Shown here piece by piece: positions 22,691 through 33,394 of a DNA stretch of 64,000 bases. Positions within the stretch are counted from its first letter, which is position 1; each line of letters begins with the position of its first letter. The stretch spans positions 16,426,751 to 16,490,750 of the forward strand of contig NC_064042.1 of assembly GCF_932526225.1 (NCBI RefSeq), written 5' to 3'. The notes beneath the pieces are model-generated. The model was not told the origin of the DNA, searched no databases, and saw nothing but the letters and a program-made list of their open reading frames with translations. Both the position numbers and the translations under genes were made by a program. This DNA comes from Nematostella vectensis. Lineage: Eukaryota; Cnidaria; Anthozoa; Actiniaria; Edwardsiidae.

Positions 22691-22870
22691 TCTGTGGCAT
22701 TGCCAATTTAAGCTGGATCCAATACAAGACAGGAAGCCAGTGGAGGTTTTGGAGCACTGGAGTGATGTTATTAAACTATATAGTGTTTGTAGAGGTCTAG
22801 CTGCAGTGTTCTGAACTCGCTGTAGTTTACCCAACAGGTATTTTGGCAGCCAATGTAGCATACAGTACTA
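22686..22870 (-). mobile_element. L2/CR1-like LINE fragment
   Basis: On the - strand it reads LPKYLLGKLQRVQNTAAR then, after a frameshift, NNITPVLQNLHWLPVLYWIQ. This is the conserved C-terminal stretch of L2/CR1 reverse transcriptases. It is cut off by the minisatellite at 22690. Confidence 0.7.
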
Positions 22871-23047
22871 TTACAATAATCCAACTGGGAAGTCACTAAA
22901 ACATAAAGTCTTTAGGCATTCTTTAGATACAAATTTAGAAATACTAGGGTTTTACTATTTAAGACATTTACATGGATGTTGTATCCAATAGCCTTATCCT
23001 ATTGACCTATAGTTTGTAATGCCTGATTTCTTATTTTTGTTTTTTAG

Positions 23048-23118
23048 ATGGATTCTTTTATCCAGATGTTGTCAAATACAAAAAACTTTGCCAAAAAGCA
23101 AAATACAAGGAATACAGA
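23048..23118 (+). CDS. NFRKB: NFRKB exon 5 (DEUBAD end)
   Basis: Acceptor cttatttttgttttttag, then DGFFYPDVVKYKKLCQKAKY and KEYR, ended by AGA/gtcagt. It aligns with human DGHFNPEVVKYRQLCFKSQY. Phase 1 in, phase 0 out. Confidence 0.95.
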
Positions 23119-23421
23119 GTCAGTATAATTGGGGGAGGGGGGGTTTTAATTGAGGGTCTGATATTTTTAGGGTGAAAGCTTTAACCCTGAGTATTTATCA
23201 TGGTTAACTCTTCCCTTTATCATGTTTAACCCCTCCTTTTATCATGCTCAACCCCTCTCTTTATCATGTGTTTATTGATTTGTTTATACTGTATTTATGT
23301 TTTTACTTTATTGATGTTTTTATTGTATTAATGTGTATAATGTATTGGTGTGTTGATATGTGTATACTGTATTAATGTGTATACTGTAGCCTGAACTTAC
23401 ATGCCTATACTTCATCCACAG

Positions 23422-23478
23422 CTTCAACAGCAGCAGTTTTACAGGAATCTATTACAAGAGGTGATGCTATCTAGACAG
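23422..23478 (+). CDS. NFRKB: NFRKB exon 6
   Basis: 19 codons, LQQQQFYRNLLQEVMLSRQ, between acceptor acttcatccacag and donor CAG/gtttgt. It aligns with human SQQQYFHRLLKQILASRS. Phase 0 on both sides. The donor lies about 30 bp before a long CCCT microsatellite. Confidence 0.92.
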
Positions 23479-23505
23479 GTTTGTACTGTGAATAAGAGGG
23501 CTGAC

Positions 23506-23853
23506 CCTCCCTCCCTCCCTCCCTCCCTCCCTCCCTCCCTCCCTCCCTCCCTCCCTCCCTCCCTCCCTCCCTCCCTCCCTCCCTCCCTCCCTCCCTCCCT
23601 CCCTCCCTCCCTCCCTCCCTCCCTCCCTCCCTCCCTCCCTCCCTCCCTCCCTCCCTCCCTCCCTCCCTCCCTCCCTCCCTCCCTCCCTCCCTCCCTCCCT
23701 CCCTCCCTCCCTCCCTCCCTCCCTCCCTCCCTCCCTCCCTCCCTCCCTCCCTCCCTCCCTCCCTCCCTCCCTCCCTCCCTCCCTCCCCCTCCCCCCCTCC
23801 CTCCCTCCCTCCCTCCCTCCCTCCCTCCCTCCCTCCCTCCCTCCCTCCCCCCC
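23506..23853. repeat. (CCCT)n microsatellite
   Basis: An almost perfect tetranucleotide run of about 345 bp, with one interruption near 23785-23798 (cccct / ccccccct). The + strand is all pyrimidine and the - strand all purine. Frames of PSLP or GREG repeats on either strand are artefacts of the repeat. Confidence 0.97.
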
Positions 23854-23972
23854 AGCAATTTTTGGCCCTCATATATGAGCCGTCCTGTTGCTTCACATAG
23901 TCTAGAGTTACTATAACACACTAAATCTTTCTATAACTTACTCACTTTTACTATGACATACTATTTGTTCAG

Positions 23973-24025
23973 GAGATTCTTGATCAAGTAAGCCGGCAGG
24001 GACCCAGCGATCCGATAAGAACCAG
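23973..24025 (+). CDS. NFRKB: NFRKB exon 7
   Basis: Acceptor ctatttgttcag, then EILDQVSRQGPSDPIRT and the first two bases of Arg, ended by CAG/gtatga. It aligns with human DLLEMARRSGPALPFRQ. Phase 2 out. The human protein has about 20 more residues before the next conserved block, so an extra symmetric exon between here and exon 8 is possible. Confidence 0.88.
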
Positions 24026-24587
24026 GTATGAACTTTTATGTTTAAATGAAATGGTATGATCTTTTCTAATTTATAAGCTTTCATTATCATGATTATCACC
24101 AACATCATCGTCATCAGTCAGTACCAAATACGTTCCGTGATAGTGTCATAGATACAATATGCCCTGTTGATTGCCAGTATAAAAACCTCTCATGCAGTTG
24201 ACAATCATGAGTGTATAAATACCCGCCTTTCTTTTTTTTTTCTGCGGGGAAGGTTAATGAAGTAAACTGAGAGGCGGGATCTCAGACGAGAAGGCTTGTA
24301 TAGTCTAGAAGTCTAAATGTACAGAGTCGGGTTTTTAAGAATGAAAGCCATGTGTCTCTGAAAATGGAAATCTGCTTCATGATATAGTAGCTTTTTGCCT
24401 GAAAAGTGTTATATTATGTACATATTATTGTAGTACAGTGGAATCTTGATTTAACAAAGTTCCGAGGGAATTGTTCAGTACTATAAAATAAACAATCGTT
24501 CTTTAATGTAAAAGCAAATCTATCATATCTATACAGATCTGTACAAAGCTACAGCATGAGAAACTGAACTGACAAACAAAACCACTC

Positions 24588-25292
24588 GCTAAATACTGTA
24601 GGTTACTAAATACTGCAGGTTACTAAATACCGTAGGTTACTAAATACCGTAGGTTACTAAATACCGTAGGTTGCTAAATACCGTAGGTTGCTAAATACCG
24701 TAGGTTGCTAAATACCGTAGGTTGCTAAATACCGTAGGTTGCTAAATACCGTAGGTTGCTAAATACAGTAGGTTGCTAAATACAGTAGGTTGCTAAATAC
24801 CGTAGGTTGCTAAATACCGTAGGTTGCTAAATACCGTAGGTTGCTAAATACCGTAGGTTGCTAAATACCGTAGGTTGCTAAATACCGTAGGTTGCTAAAT
24901 ACCGTAGGTTGCTAAATACCGTAGGTTGCTAAATACCGTAGGTTGCTAAATACCGTAGGTTGCTAAATACCGTAGGTTGCTAAATACCGTAGGTTGCTAA
25001 ATACCGTAGGTTGCTAAATACCGTAGGTTGCTAAATACCGTAGGTTGCTAAATACCGTAGGTTGCTAAATACCGTAGGTTGCTAAATACCGTAGGTTGCT
25101 AAATACCGTAGGTTGCTAAATACCGTAGGTTGCTAAATACCGTAGGTTGCTAAATACCGTAGGTTGCTAAATACCGTAGGTTGCTAAATACCGTAGGTTG
25201 CTAAATACCGTAGGTTACTAAATACCGTAGGTTACTAAATACCGTAGGTTATTACTAAATACTGTAGGTTACTAAATACTGTAGGTTACTTC
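24588..25292. repeat. 17-bp minisatellite (gctaaataccgtaggtt)
   Basis: About 41 copies, nearly identical in the centre. Variants (actaaata, tactgtagg) are confined to both ends, as expected if homogenisation is strongest in the middle. Confidence 0.97.
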
Positions 25293-26085
25293 CAAAGAGG
25301 GTTTTTTTGTCATCAGTAAATGTCATCTTTAAAATTAAAATGGTAAAAAAACCCAGCTTTTTATTCAGTTTTCCAAAAAAAAAAACCTTCAAAGATAAAG
25401 ATACTAATAGAACTTTCAAGACACAAAGAAGATAAAATCGTTCTGTAGGTGTATTTTGCTAGTGTTGTACGGTATAGGATTAAAGAAGTTTCCTCCTTTG
25501 GTCTGTTTGCTAATCACCTTTCGTCACATGTTGACATTTAATCGTTATATCGAGGTATATTCTACATTCTTGTGCTCGTTATAACGAGGTTTTTCATTAA
25601 ATCGATGTTCGGTATATCTAGGTTCTGTTCCATACATTTTGGCCTTCTGAAAAATAAAGCTCGTTGTACCGAAAAGTTTGCTGTAGAGAGGTTCGTCAAA
25701 TCGAGGTTCCACTATATTGATATTATCAGTACTTGCTGTTTGCTGCGTAATCTTGGTCAATAGTTAGACGCATTATAAAGTGCAGTGTTTTCATAGAGGA
25801 AAAGTTGTGTCAGACGAAGGATCATACGTAGAACACAAAGTGAAGCAGAAGATGGACAAGTAAGTGCCTGATGCAGATATTCGGCGAATTCTCGCAGATA
25901 ACTTGTCTTCCAACTGCTAAATCGCCTTCTGGCTTCTGTCATTCAAAATCCTTGAAGAGTTTTTACCACTTATTGTGGGTATGTTGTATTTCTATGACAC
26001 CAGTACAATGATTTACACTAAATGGTATCAAAGCCTGCATATAAATGCAAATCGATCAAGGTTTAATGGCATCTATTTTGTGTAG

Positions 26086-26116
26086 GATCCTAAATGAATG
26101 CAGGAAAGAGAACGAG
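26086..26116 (+). CDS. NFRKB: NFRKB exon 8
   Basis: 31 bp. Acceptor tctattttgtgtag, frame (R)ILNECRKENE, donor GAG/gtgagc. It aligns loosely with human YLKVLREVKEECGD. Phase 2 in, phase 0 out. Small, but supported by phase and strong splice sites. Confidence 0.75.
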
Positions 26117-26615
26117 GTGAGCATAAACATATGTCCCTTTTTCGGCGCAACACATTGTACCTTATATGGCGCAACACATGGTACCTTTTTCGGCGCAACA
26201 CATATGTACCTTTTTCGGCGCAACACATATGTTCCTTTTACGGTGCAACACATATGTACCTTTTACGGCGCAACACATACTGTACTACCTTTTTGGGCGC
26301 AACACATTGTACCTTTTACGGCGCAACACATTGTACCTTTTACGGTGCAACACATTGTACCTTATACGGCGCAACACATTGTACCTTTTACGGCACAACA
26401 CATTGTACCTTTTTCGGTGCAACAGATATGTACCTTTTTCGGCGCAACACATATGTACCTTTTTCGGCGCAACACATATGTACCTTTAACGGCGCAACAC
26501 ATATGTACCTTTTATGGCGCAACACATATGTACCTTTTACAGCGCTACACATATGTACCTTTTACAGCGCTACACATATGTACCTTTTACAGCGCTACAC
26601 ATATGTACCTTTGAC
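26117..26615. repeat. ~24-bp minisatellite from the 5' end of intron 8
   Basis: About 20 copies of gcgcaacacatatgtacctt plus tttcg/ttacg. The first 27 bases of the intron (gagcataaacatatgtccct then ttttcgg) are themselves a diverged copy, so the array seems to have grown from the intron's own start. Long frames on + and - are by-products. Confidence 0.92.
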
Positions 26616-26629
26616 ATAAATACATAGCA

Positions 26630-26819
26630 AATTTGCTATTTTATGTGGTCATTTTTTTCTATTTTATGTTCATATGTTTGCTATTTCATGTGTTCATCTC
26701 CTATTTTATGTGTTCATCTGTTTACTATTTCATGTGTTCATCTGTTTGCTATTTTATGTGTTCATCTGTCTACTATTTTATGTGTTCATCCGTTTGCTAT
26801 TTCATGTGTTCATCTTTAG
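26630..26819. repeat. ~24-bp minisatellite from the 3' end of intron 8
   Basis: Seven or eight copies of tgtgttcatctgtttgctat plus ttca. The last copy is the pyrimidine tract of the authentic exon 9 acceptor (catgtgttcatctttag). The other copies have 'ctgtttgc' where the real site has 'ctttag', so they lack the AG. Confidence 0.88.
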
Positions 26820-26871
26820 GATGTCATCATGTCTTCGGAAGATGAGGATAGCCAGATGACAAATGGAAAAG
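26820..26871 (+). CDS. NFRKB: NFRKB exon 9
   Basis: Reads DVIMSSEDEDSQMTNGK then a split Gly, donor AAG/gtatgt. It aligns with human TALSSDEEDLSSW. Acidic and likely disordered. Phase 0 in, phase 1 out. Confidence 0.85.
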
Positions 26872-27228
26872 GTATGTGTGGATTAAACTAATGTAGCTAA
26901 TGTATGAACCTTTTCCTGACCACACAAATGACCATTCCAACAACTAAACCACGTTTTCTCTTATTTTTTATCTACAGAGTAACTTGCTTACTTGTGTACG
27001 CTTAACAAAAGACAGTTTAAAAAGATACAAATTAGAACTTTATCGTTGTAGCGTTTTTTTCTGTCTTCTGCGGTTGTTTATTATAAACAAGTAAATGCCT
27101 GCTAGCCATCTAGCCTGCTTGCAGACGGTACTCGGTCTTATTATTGCGGAAGACTCTATCCATTCTGATCATTCTGATTGGGTTTTCTGTGATGATAACA
27201 CCGAGTGCCGCCTGCAAGCGACCACTAA

Positions 27229-27572
27229 ACATTTTTCTGGCTACATATAATGACATTTTTGACAACTAAACATTTTTTTCTGGCTACATATAATGACCTT
27301 TTTGACAACTTAACATTTTTTCTACCTACATATAATGATCTTTTTGACAACTAAACATTTTTTCTGGCTACATATAATGACCTTTTTGACAACTTAACAT
27401 TTTTTCTACCTACATATAATGATCTTTTTGACAACTAAACATTTTTTCTGGCTACATATAATGATCTTTTTGACAACTAAACATTTTTTCTGGCTACATA
27501 TAATGACCTTTTTGACAACTTAACATTTTTTTTACCTACATATAATGATCTTTTCGTCAACTAAACATTTTC
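27229..27572. repeat. ~41-bp minisatellite (ctggctacatataatgacct)
   Basis: About eight copies of a ~41-bp unit containing tttttgacaactaaacat and ctggctacatataatga. Two unit types (ctggc and ctacc) tend to alternate, giving a dimeric higher-order period of about 82 bp. It ends about 50 bp upstream of exon 10. Confidence 0.88.
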
Positions 27573-27623
27573 TTTCAAACTTTTGCATGTACATTATTGC
27601 CTGTGACGAGTCTCTTTTCCTAG

Positions 27624-27838
27624 GGTTTCCTGTCCCTGGCTACAGAGTTCCTTGTGTCTTGTCGCCTCCTGGTTTCCATTCTGTTGTGGCTCCAATACCT
27701 GGCATGCCGTATGGGTACCCATCCCTCCCCCACACATCGCCGTTATCTTGTTTACAAATTGCATCTCCTAGTATGGTGACTGAGTCGGACTTTCAGAAAA
27801 TGCTTCAGAGACACAAGAAAAAGAGGATGCTGGGGGAG
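27624..27838 (+). CDS. NFRKB: NFRKB exon 10
   Basis: The longest exon found, 215 bp, from acceptor tctcttttcctag to donor GGGGAG/gtaaaa. It begins GFPVPGYRVPCVLSPPGFHS (a Pro-rich linker) and ends TESDFQKMLQRHKKKRMLGE. The end aligns with human DSDLKIMLKKHHEKRK. Phase 1 in, phase 0 out. Confidence 0.9.
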
Positions 27839-27849
27839 GTAAAACAATT

Positions 27850-27895
27850 TTGTTGTTGTTGTTGCTGTTGCTGTTGCTGTTGTTGTTGTTGTTAC
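27850..27895. repeat. (GTT/GCT)n trinucleotide repeat
   Basis: About 15 trinucleotides beginning 12 bp after the exon 10 donor, in the intron. Open frames rich in Cys across it are not coding. Confidence 0.92.
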
Positions 27896-28019
27896 TAGAT
27901 TGCTACTGATTGCTTCCTTTTTTTCTTGTGTTTTAAATTTTCTCAATTTCTTTTCATAAACGAGTCCATATATTCCCTTGTGCAAGTTTTACAAACAAGT
28001 CCATTTTTTTGTTATACAG

Positions 28020-28104
28020 AATATACCTGAACTCGACACTAGGTTTATGAGCCTTCAAGATATCGTACAGAGAACAAATCCTACCAAAAAAGCAACAAGA
28101 ACTT
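28020..28104 (+). CDS. NFRKB: NFRKB exon 11
   Basis: Acceptor tttttttgttatacag, then NIPELDTRFMSLQDIVQRTN and PTKKATRT, donor ACTT/gtaagt. It aligns with human HPDLLTGDLTLNDIMTRVNA and the GRKGS that follows. Phase 0 in, phase 1 out. Confidence 0.93.
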
Positions 28105-28145
28105 GTAAGTGTATGGCCTTGCGCACTGTGTTAAACATCAGAGCT

Positions 28146-28247
28146 AAAAAAGCACTAAAGCGCCTGCATATATTAGCCACCGCTACACTGTCTAAGTCTG
28201 AAGTTATGCAGTGGCTAATATATGCAGCTAAGCACTTCAGTGCTTTT
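28146..28247. mobile_element. Hairpin / MITE-like palindrome
   Basis: The left arm aaaaagcactaaagcgc plus ctgcatatattagccac pairs with the right arm gtggctaatatatgcag plus ctaagcacttcagtgctttt. The arms are about 35 bp with a ~30-bp loop. It lies 42 bp inside intron 11 and could form a strong RNA hairpin just after the exon 11 donor. Confidence 0.75.
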
Positions 28248-28321
28248 TACCCATGCTTACATGCGGGCTTGTCGCGTAGTCGCAAAGCCGGTTGATGACA
28301 ACTTTTTGTCAAACGACTGTA

Positions 28322-28400
28322 TAGTGATTAAATGTCCACTTAACCTCAGGATGACTAGTCCAACTAATCATCCTTCGGTTGGGGGGACATTTAATCACTA
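28322..28400. mobile_element. 79-bp miniature inverted-repeat element
   Basis: Perfect 16-bp terminal inverted repeats (tagtgattaaatgtcc and its complement) flank a smaller inner palindrome (aggatga...tcatcct). No internal coding sequence. Confidence 0.75.
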
Positions 28401-28559
28401 AATTCCCCTCGTGCCATGCTATAACTTATAATATATAGATTATAAGGCGGAACCAGCATTTGATACCTTTTTGTGTTGACTGGTAGGGGTAATTTAGGGG
28501 GATCTAGGTGTCTTTAAAATGTTTTTTTTTAATGAGATTAAAAAAGTCATTTTCTACTG

Positions 28560-28618
28560 CCATGTCTTTATGAATTGTTAAGGCCCGTACCTAAGAGGGG
28601 TGCATCCCGTACGCACCC

Positions 28619-28649
<31 letters not shown>

Positions 28650-28865
28650 ACACACACACAACTTTCGGTATTAGACGTGCTATTATTTGTAGACAAAACT
28701 CACTCTGGTATGTAGCCAAATCCGACATTAGAACCCCCTGGAAATACTGCAAAGGCGCGGTCAGATTTTTATTAGAGAACTCCCCCCCAGGAAATATAAG
28801 GTCCACTTTTTTGATTTCTCACCCCACCTAGAAAAATCCTCGGTATGGGTCTGTTGCATTGGCCC
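28560..28865 (-). repeat. Dispersed repeat, copy 1 (inverted relative to copy 2)
   Basis: The reverse complement shares blocks with 33010-33210: aggatttttct, gcctttgca, tttggctacataccaga, gttttgtctacaaata. A homopolymer C run and (CA)n (28612-28661) are embedded. Probably an old non-autonomous element; family unknown. Confidence 0.65.
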
Positions 28866-29039
28866 CTCCAAATGTATCAAGCAAGCACTCATTTAATAAT
28901 ATTAAATATGCAGTATGAAAGTTAACAAGTACTAAACCTTGGTAAGAAAAAGGCTGTCAAACTTTAGGTGTCTTAGTTGTGTCTAATGGTCAACTCTTAT
29001 TTTCCCTCTTATTTAACTCCACTATCTATATTTTGTTTA

Positions 29040-30250
29040 TTATCAAAATAGCATTCTAACAAGCTTTGACCTTGTGAAGAATATATCAAGGATGTGACAG
29101 TATTCCAAAGAATTAGATGCCACACTGTAGTTTTCACGTACTGCAACTGATTATTCAGAAGAATGTGTTGAAATTAAACTCCACAAATATACCTCCTGAC
29201 ATGCATTACATATTGGTGCACCCACCCTTTGGCCTTTTTTTTTTAGAAATTTTGGATCCACTCATACAGGCTACTAAAAAATTAATGCAATGGAGGCAAA
29301 TCCTAAATTACTGAAAGTTTCTAATTACAAACCAAACCATGTTAATTGATCTATATTGGGGGCAGAGAGGAATAAATATACAAATAAACAAAAAGTCAAT
29401 GGGGAGCGAAGAAAAGGGAGAAATGTGACTCTATTTGAAAAAAAATGTTACTCTATTCTAAAACATTTATAACAATAATGCAATAATAACTTGACTGAGA
29501 ACTTTCCTAGTATTTTTCCCTTTCCCTATTACCTTTAGGATTGATATAAAACTGTTTTCTTTACAAATTTATTAATGAAAAAGCACAAGTTTGTTGTTAT
29601 CTTTATATAATTTAAGTAACTTTGATCTAATAAAAACCTCTTCCCTTTATAGAAGTATAGAACTTGTATAACAGCTACATTCTGACCAGCTTTGCCCTTG
29701 CAAAGAAACAAATAATGAATGAAACACCATTCCAAAGATATAATGATCAGGTGCCATATGGAAGTTTTGTCTGTCACATACTGGTAATACTCCATCACCA
29801 AGGATATTATATTACAGTCATGCATTACATGGTGCACCCACCCTTTAGCATGGTGGCCTGCTGTTTTATAAAAACCCTGGATCCACACATGCTAATGCTG
29901 CTCCAAAATTAAATGCAATGGAGAAGAACAAATTTACTTGGGAAGCAAATTCTAAAAAAAAATCCTTGATATTACTGAAAGTAGTGCTAAATGAAAATGG
30001 GAGTATATGAAATGGGAGTATATCTTTGATAAAACAATTAACAATAATGCAACAACACTCTCCTAACATTTCCCCTTTCCTCATTATCTTTAGGTTGATA
30101 GATAAATGTTTTCTTTACAGATTTATTATTGAGAGCAAGTATCTTGCTCTAAAAAACCTATTACACTTATACTGTAATATAAAAGTAAGAAATCCCCTAC
30201 TATATTATCTTAGTATTTGCCTATTATTATGCCTTTCAGCCTTTAGAATC
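29040..30250. repeat. Divergent tandem duplication, ~640-bp unit
   Basis: 29040-29640 and 29670-30250 share ordered blocks: attccaaaga, catgcattacat then ggtgcacccaccctt, ttggatccac/ctggatccac, aacaataatgcaa, and tgttttctttaca followed by atttatta. The divergence indicates an old duplication. No coding content recognised. Confidence 0.65.
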
Positions 30251-31056
30251 AATCATGGCCCTTAGGTAGTCCTTGGTTGGTTTTACCTAAATAAAAGTGA
30301 AAACAATTTTTTTTTCTTTCAAAAACAGTAGTTTCATCATGCCATTTATAACCTTACTAATTTTCCACAACTATTTGAATAAAAATAAATAAACACATTA
30401 GAAAGTATGCAAGATGCAGACGATATAAAAGCAAAAACAATATATGTAATCAGGGTTGCATTTTTTTTTCGAAGAAAAAATTCTTTTGTAATTGTAAAGT
30501 TAAAGTGGTTATGATAAAGTTGAAAAAATGTTGCTGTATCTTTGAAAAGACTAAATACACACAATATAAAGACAAGAAAGGTCTTCTTTCAATATATGAC
30601 AGGATAATATTTGTCAGCCTTTATTAAATATCTCAACGCAGTCAATAAAGTATAGAGAGAACGAAGAATATCAAAGGATGTGTTATGCTCAACATGTTTG
30701 ATTAGACCACGAATTCGCAAAGCAAACTCTAGAAACAAATGTATAAATCCAACAAGCTAAGTGGCATTGATACAGTAACTAGACTACTACGTATTTCTGT
30801 CGTTAAATTCTTACTTACCGTGAGGAATATACGCCTGAATTTATAGAACTTGTAACTATTTACGTATTTACATCAAAACAAGGATATAATATGACTTTGA
30901 TATGGCATCTTGACGTCAAACTAAAGCTGGTACGGTGTTTTAGTCTAAGCGATTGGTTATGGAAAAAAAAAACGAACAAACGAGCATTATAAAAGCACAA
31001 CAATAAAAGAAAAATAACTTTCATATTCTCAATACAAATCGTCGTCTAAAACTCAC

Positions 31057-31177
31057 CTTGGCAGTTTTTTTTTTCGCTTTCTGTTGTGGTTGTGTTGTTC
31101 GCTTTTGTTGTAAACTGTGAAGTTGTCGAATTTCTGCTAGCAAGGAACTCGTCGAAACAAGCGAATGATTTTTATAG
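31057..31177 (-). CDS. Candidate exon of unknown gene, antisense in NFRKB intron 11
   Basis: Between acceptor gatgtctgttttcag and donor AAG/gtgagt lies a 121-bp open frame reading HSLVSTSSLLAEIRQLHSLQ, then QKRTTQPQQ and a lysine-rich KAKKKTAK end. Good splice signals, but no partner exon and no recognised family. It could be a nested antisense gene, a pseudogene, or chance. Confidence 0.25.
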
Positions 31178-31499
31178 CTGAAAACAGACATCAAGGCCCT
31201 TTCTTCTCAGGATCTCCTTACATAAATATAGACGTGAATGAATATATAATGGTAGTGTAGATCCTCTATAGTCCTCCTCTATAGTCCTCTTTTTAGCTGT
31301 TGCTACGGGCGGGATTCACGAACACTCGGGTAGATTTTACTATCGACTCGTACTTCAGACAAAACGGTTCCTAAAAGACTTCAGTCCATTTAAATCCACA
31401 TATTTTCTCATTAAATACTGCCTTTTTTCTGTGAACATACAAACTTTGAACTAAAAGCACATAAAAGCGTAAGACCGAGAGGGGCCTGAGAGTTGCACG

Positions 31500-31640
31500 G
31501 CTGGATTACTGGCTGGCTGATTTGTGACACCACAGGGTAACCGCGCGATGACCACAAAACCAAGTCGCATAGCTTACCATATTTCTATACCTATGGAGCT
31601 CCGCGCGCGGCCTGTGGCCGCGCTGGCTCCGCTAATAAAG
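31500..31640. repeat. GC-rich hairpin-bearing dispersed repeat
   Basis: An abrupt GC-rich island in AT-rich intron. Around 31594-31632, ggagctccgcgcgcggcc and ggccgcgctggctcc form a near-palindrome. The nearby accaagtcgcatagctta recurs weakly near 34445 (actcagtcgcatagttt), suggesting a dispersed family. Confidence 0.5.
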
Positions 31641-31865
31641 ACTACATATGATGACTACTGTATATAATGGCTAAACGACGAAGTGGAAAGGATCTAGAAC
31701 TTCTGGTTGTGCTAAACCATATCTGTGTCACATACATAGTGAAACAAGTGTGTCCTTTTTTCACTTGTTACCATCCTTTGTACAAATAACGGCAAGTAGA
31801 GCAAATCCGTCCGGACCTAGCCCTTTGTAGGAGCTCTCGAACATTGGCATCGTCTTTTCCGTCAC

Positions 31866-32512
31866 TATCTTTGTAATATGCCCTCCCTGAATTATCAACT
31901 TCTCTGTCACTCTCTGACCTATCATCTCCACCACTCTCTGACTTATTATCTACATCACTCTCTGACCTATCATCTCCGTCCCTCTCTGACTTATCATCTC
32001 TATTACTCTCTGACTTATCATCTCCATCACTCTCCGACTTATCATCTCCATCACTCTCTGACCTATCATCTCCATCACTCTCTGACTTATCATCTCCATC
32101 ACTCTCTGACCTATCATCTCCATCACTCTCTGACCTATCATCTCCATCACTCTCTGACCTATCATCTCCATCACTCTCTGACCTATCATCATCACTCTCT
32201 GACCTATCATATCCATCACTCTCTGACCTATCATATCCATCACTCTCTGACCTATCATCTCCATCACTCTCTGACCTATCATATCCATCACTCTCTGACC
32301 TATCATATCCATCACTCTCTGACCTATCATATCCATCACTCTCTGACCTATCATCTCCATCACTCTCTGACCTATCATATCCATCACTCTCTGACCTATC
32401 ATATCCATCACTCTCTGACCTATCATATCCATCACTCTCTGACCTATCATCTCCATCACTCTCTGACCTATCATCTCCATCACTCTCTGACTTATCATCT
32501 CCATCTCATTTA
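31866..32512. repeat. 24-bp minisatellite (ctctctgacctatcatctcc)
   Basis: About 27 copies of ctctctgacctatcatctcc plus atca, with catctcc and catatcc variants interspersed. One copy is 3 bp shorter near 32185. Frames on both strands are by-products. Confidence 0.97.
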
Positions 32513-32519
32513 TTGCAAG

Positions 32520-33004
32520 CACTTCATCCTCCTACTTCCCCTTGTTTTTTTTTATAATAATAATGATAACATATTGTGAAAGTACCACAACTGTGATTTA
32601 TTTCAAAATTGTTGCATTGCTTGCAGGGAAAATGCCAAATTGCACAATTTACATCGAGTAAAATTTAACAACATAAAATAATTAATAATATAATAATATA
32701 CATGCACAAAATCCTCGATTGTGGTTGGCTTAGAGCAGTGCCGTGCAGATGGTATTCAGTGCAAAAACTTGTAACACAGTGCAATTACATACATACTTAA
32801 GAATCAATTAATCAATGATACTAGAAAATCGAGCGCATTTGCTGAAGAATTGTTTGCGGTAAAATTAATTTAAAAAAATTTAATGTCATTACAAGTCATT
32901 AATTGATTTTTCTCATATGATACAGGATTTTCCTCTGTTATTTACATATTAGGCCAAGTTTAAATGTGATTTAATCAAAATAAAATAAGAAATATAGGGA
33001 ACAG
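32520..33004. other. Intron 11 interior, nothing recognised
   Basis: AT-rich DNA. No exon, array or element domain that I can support. Confidence 0.5.
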
Positions 33005-33215
33005 AACACAGGCCAGTACCCAGGATTTTTCTTGAGGGGATGTGAAATAATTTCTCCGGGAAGGGGAGTACCCCCGAAAAAAAGGATTTTTTTATGCCTT
33101 TGCAGGATATTCATTGTCGTATTTGGCTACATACCAGACTGATCAACAGTAGCTTATGCTTTATAGTTTTGTCTACAAATAGCATGGTATTGAGAACCAA
33201 AAGTGGTCCATTTTC
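33005..33215 (+). repeat. Dispersed repeat, copy 2
   Basis: Matches the reverse complement of 28560-28865 in ordered blocks, including tttggctacataccaga and gttttgtctacaaata. Confidence 0.65.
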
Positions 33216-33394
33216 GTATTTGTGCATTTTCCCAGTGTTTTATAATATTTATAAGCTTTGGCTTTGTAGCATGTTTGTTTCGCAAACAACAGCTGAAGGA
33301 ATTAAATTATTTTCCAGTACATGCACGCATTCCCACTTTCACGCCATTCGATTTTAGACCAATTTAGAGAACTTTAGCTCCGCTATGACTATTT

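Noticed and set aside
23401-23921. Poly-PSLP / poly-GREG proteins
   Set aside because: Both strands of a CCCT microsatellite; only the first 19 codons of exon 6 at its left edge are coding.
31866-32579. 233-codon frame LTYHLHHS and its antisense
   Set aside because: 24-bp minisatellite; period divisible by three and stop-free.
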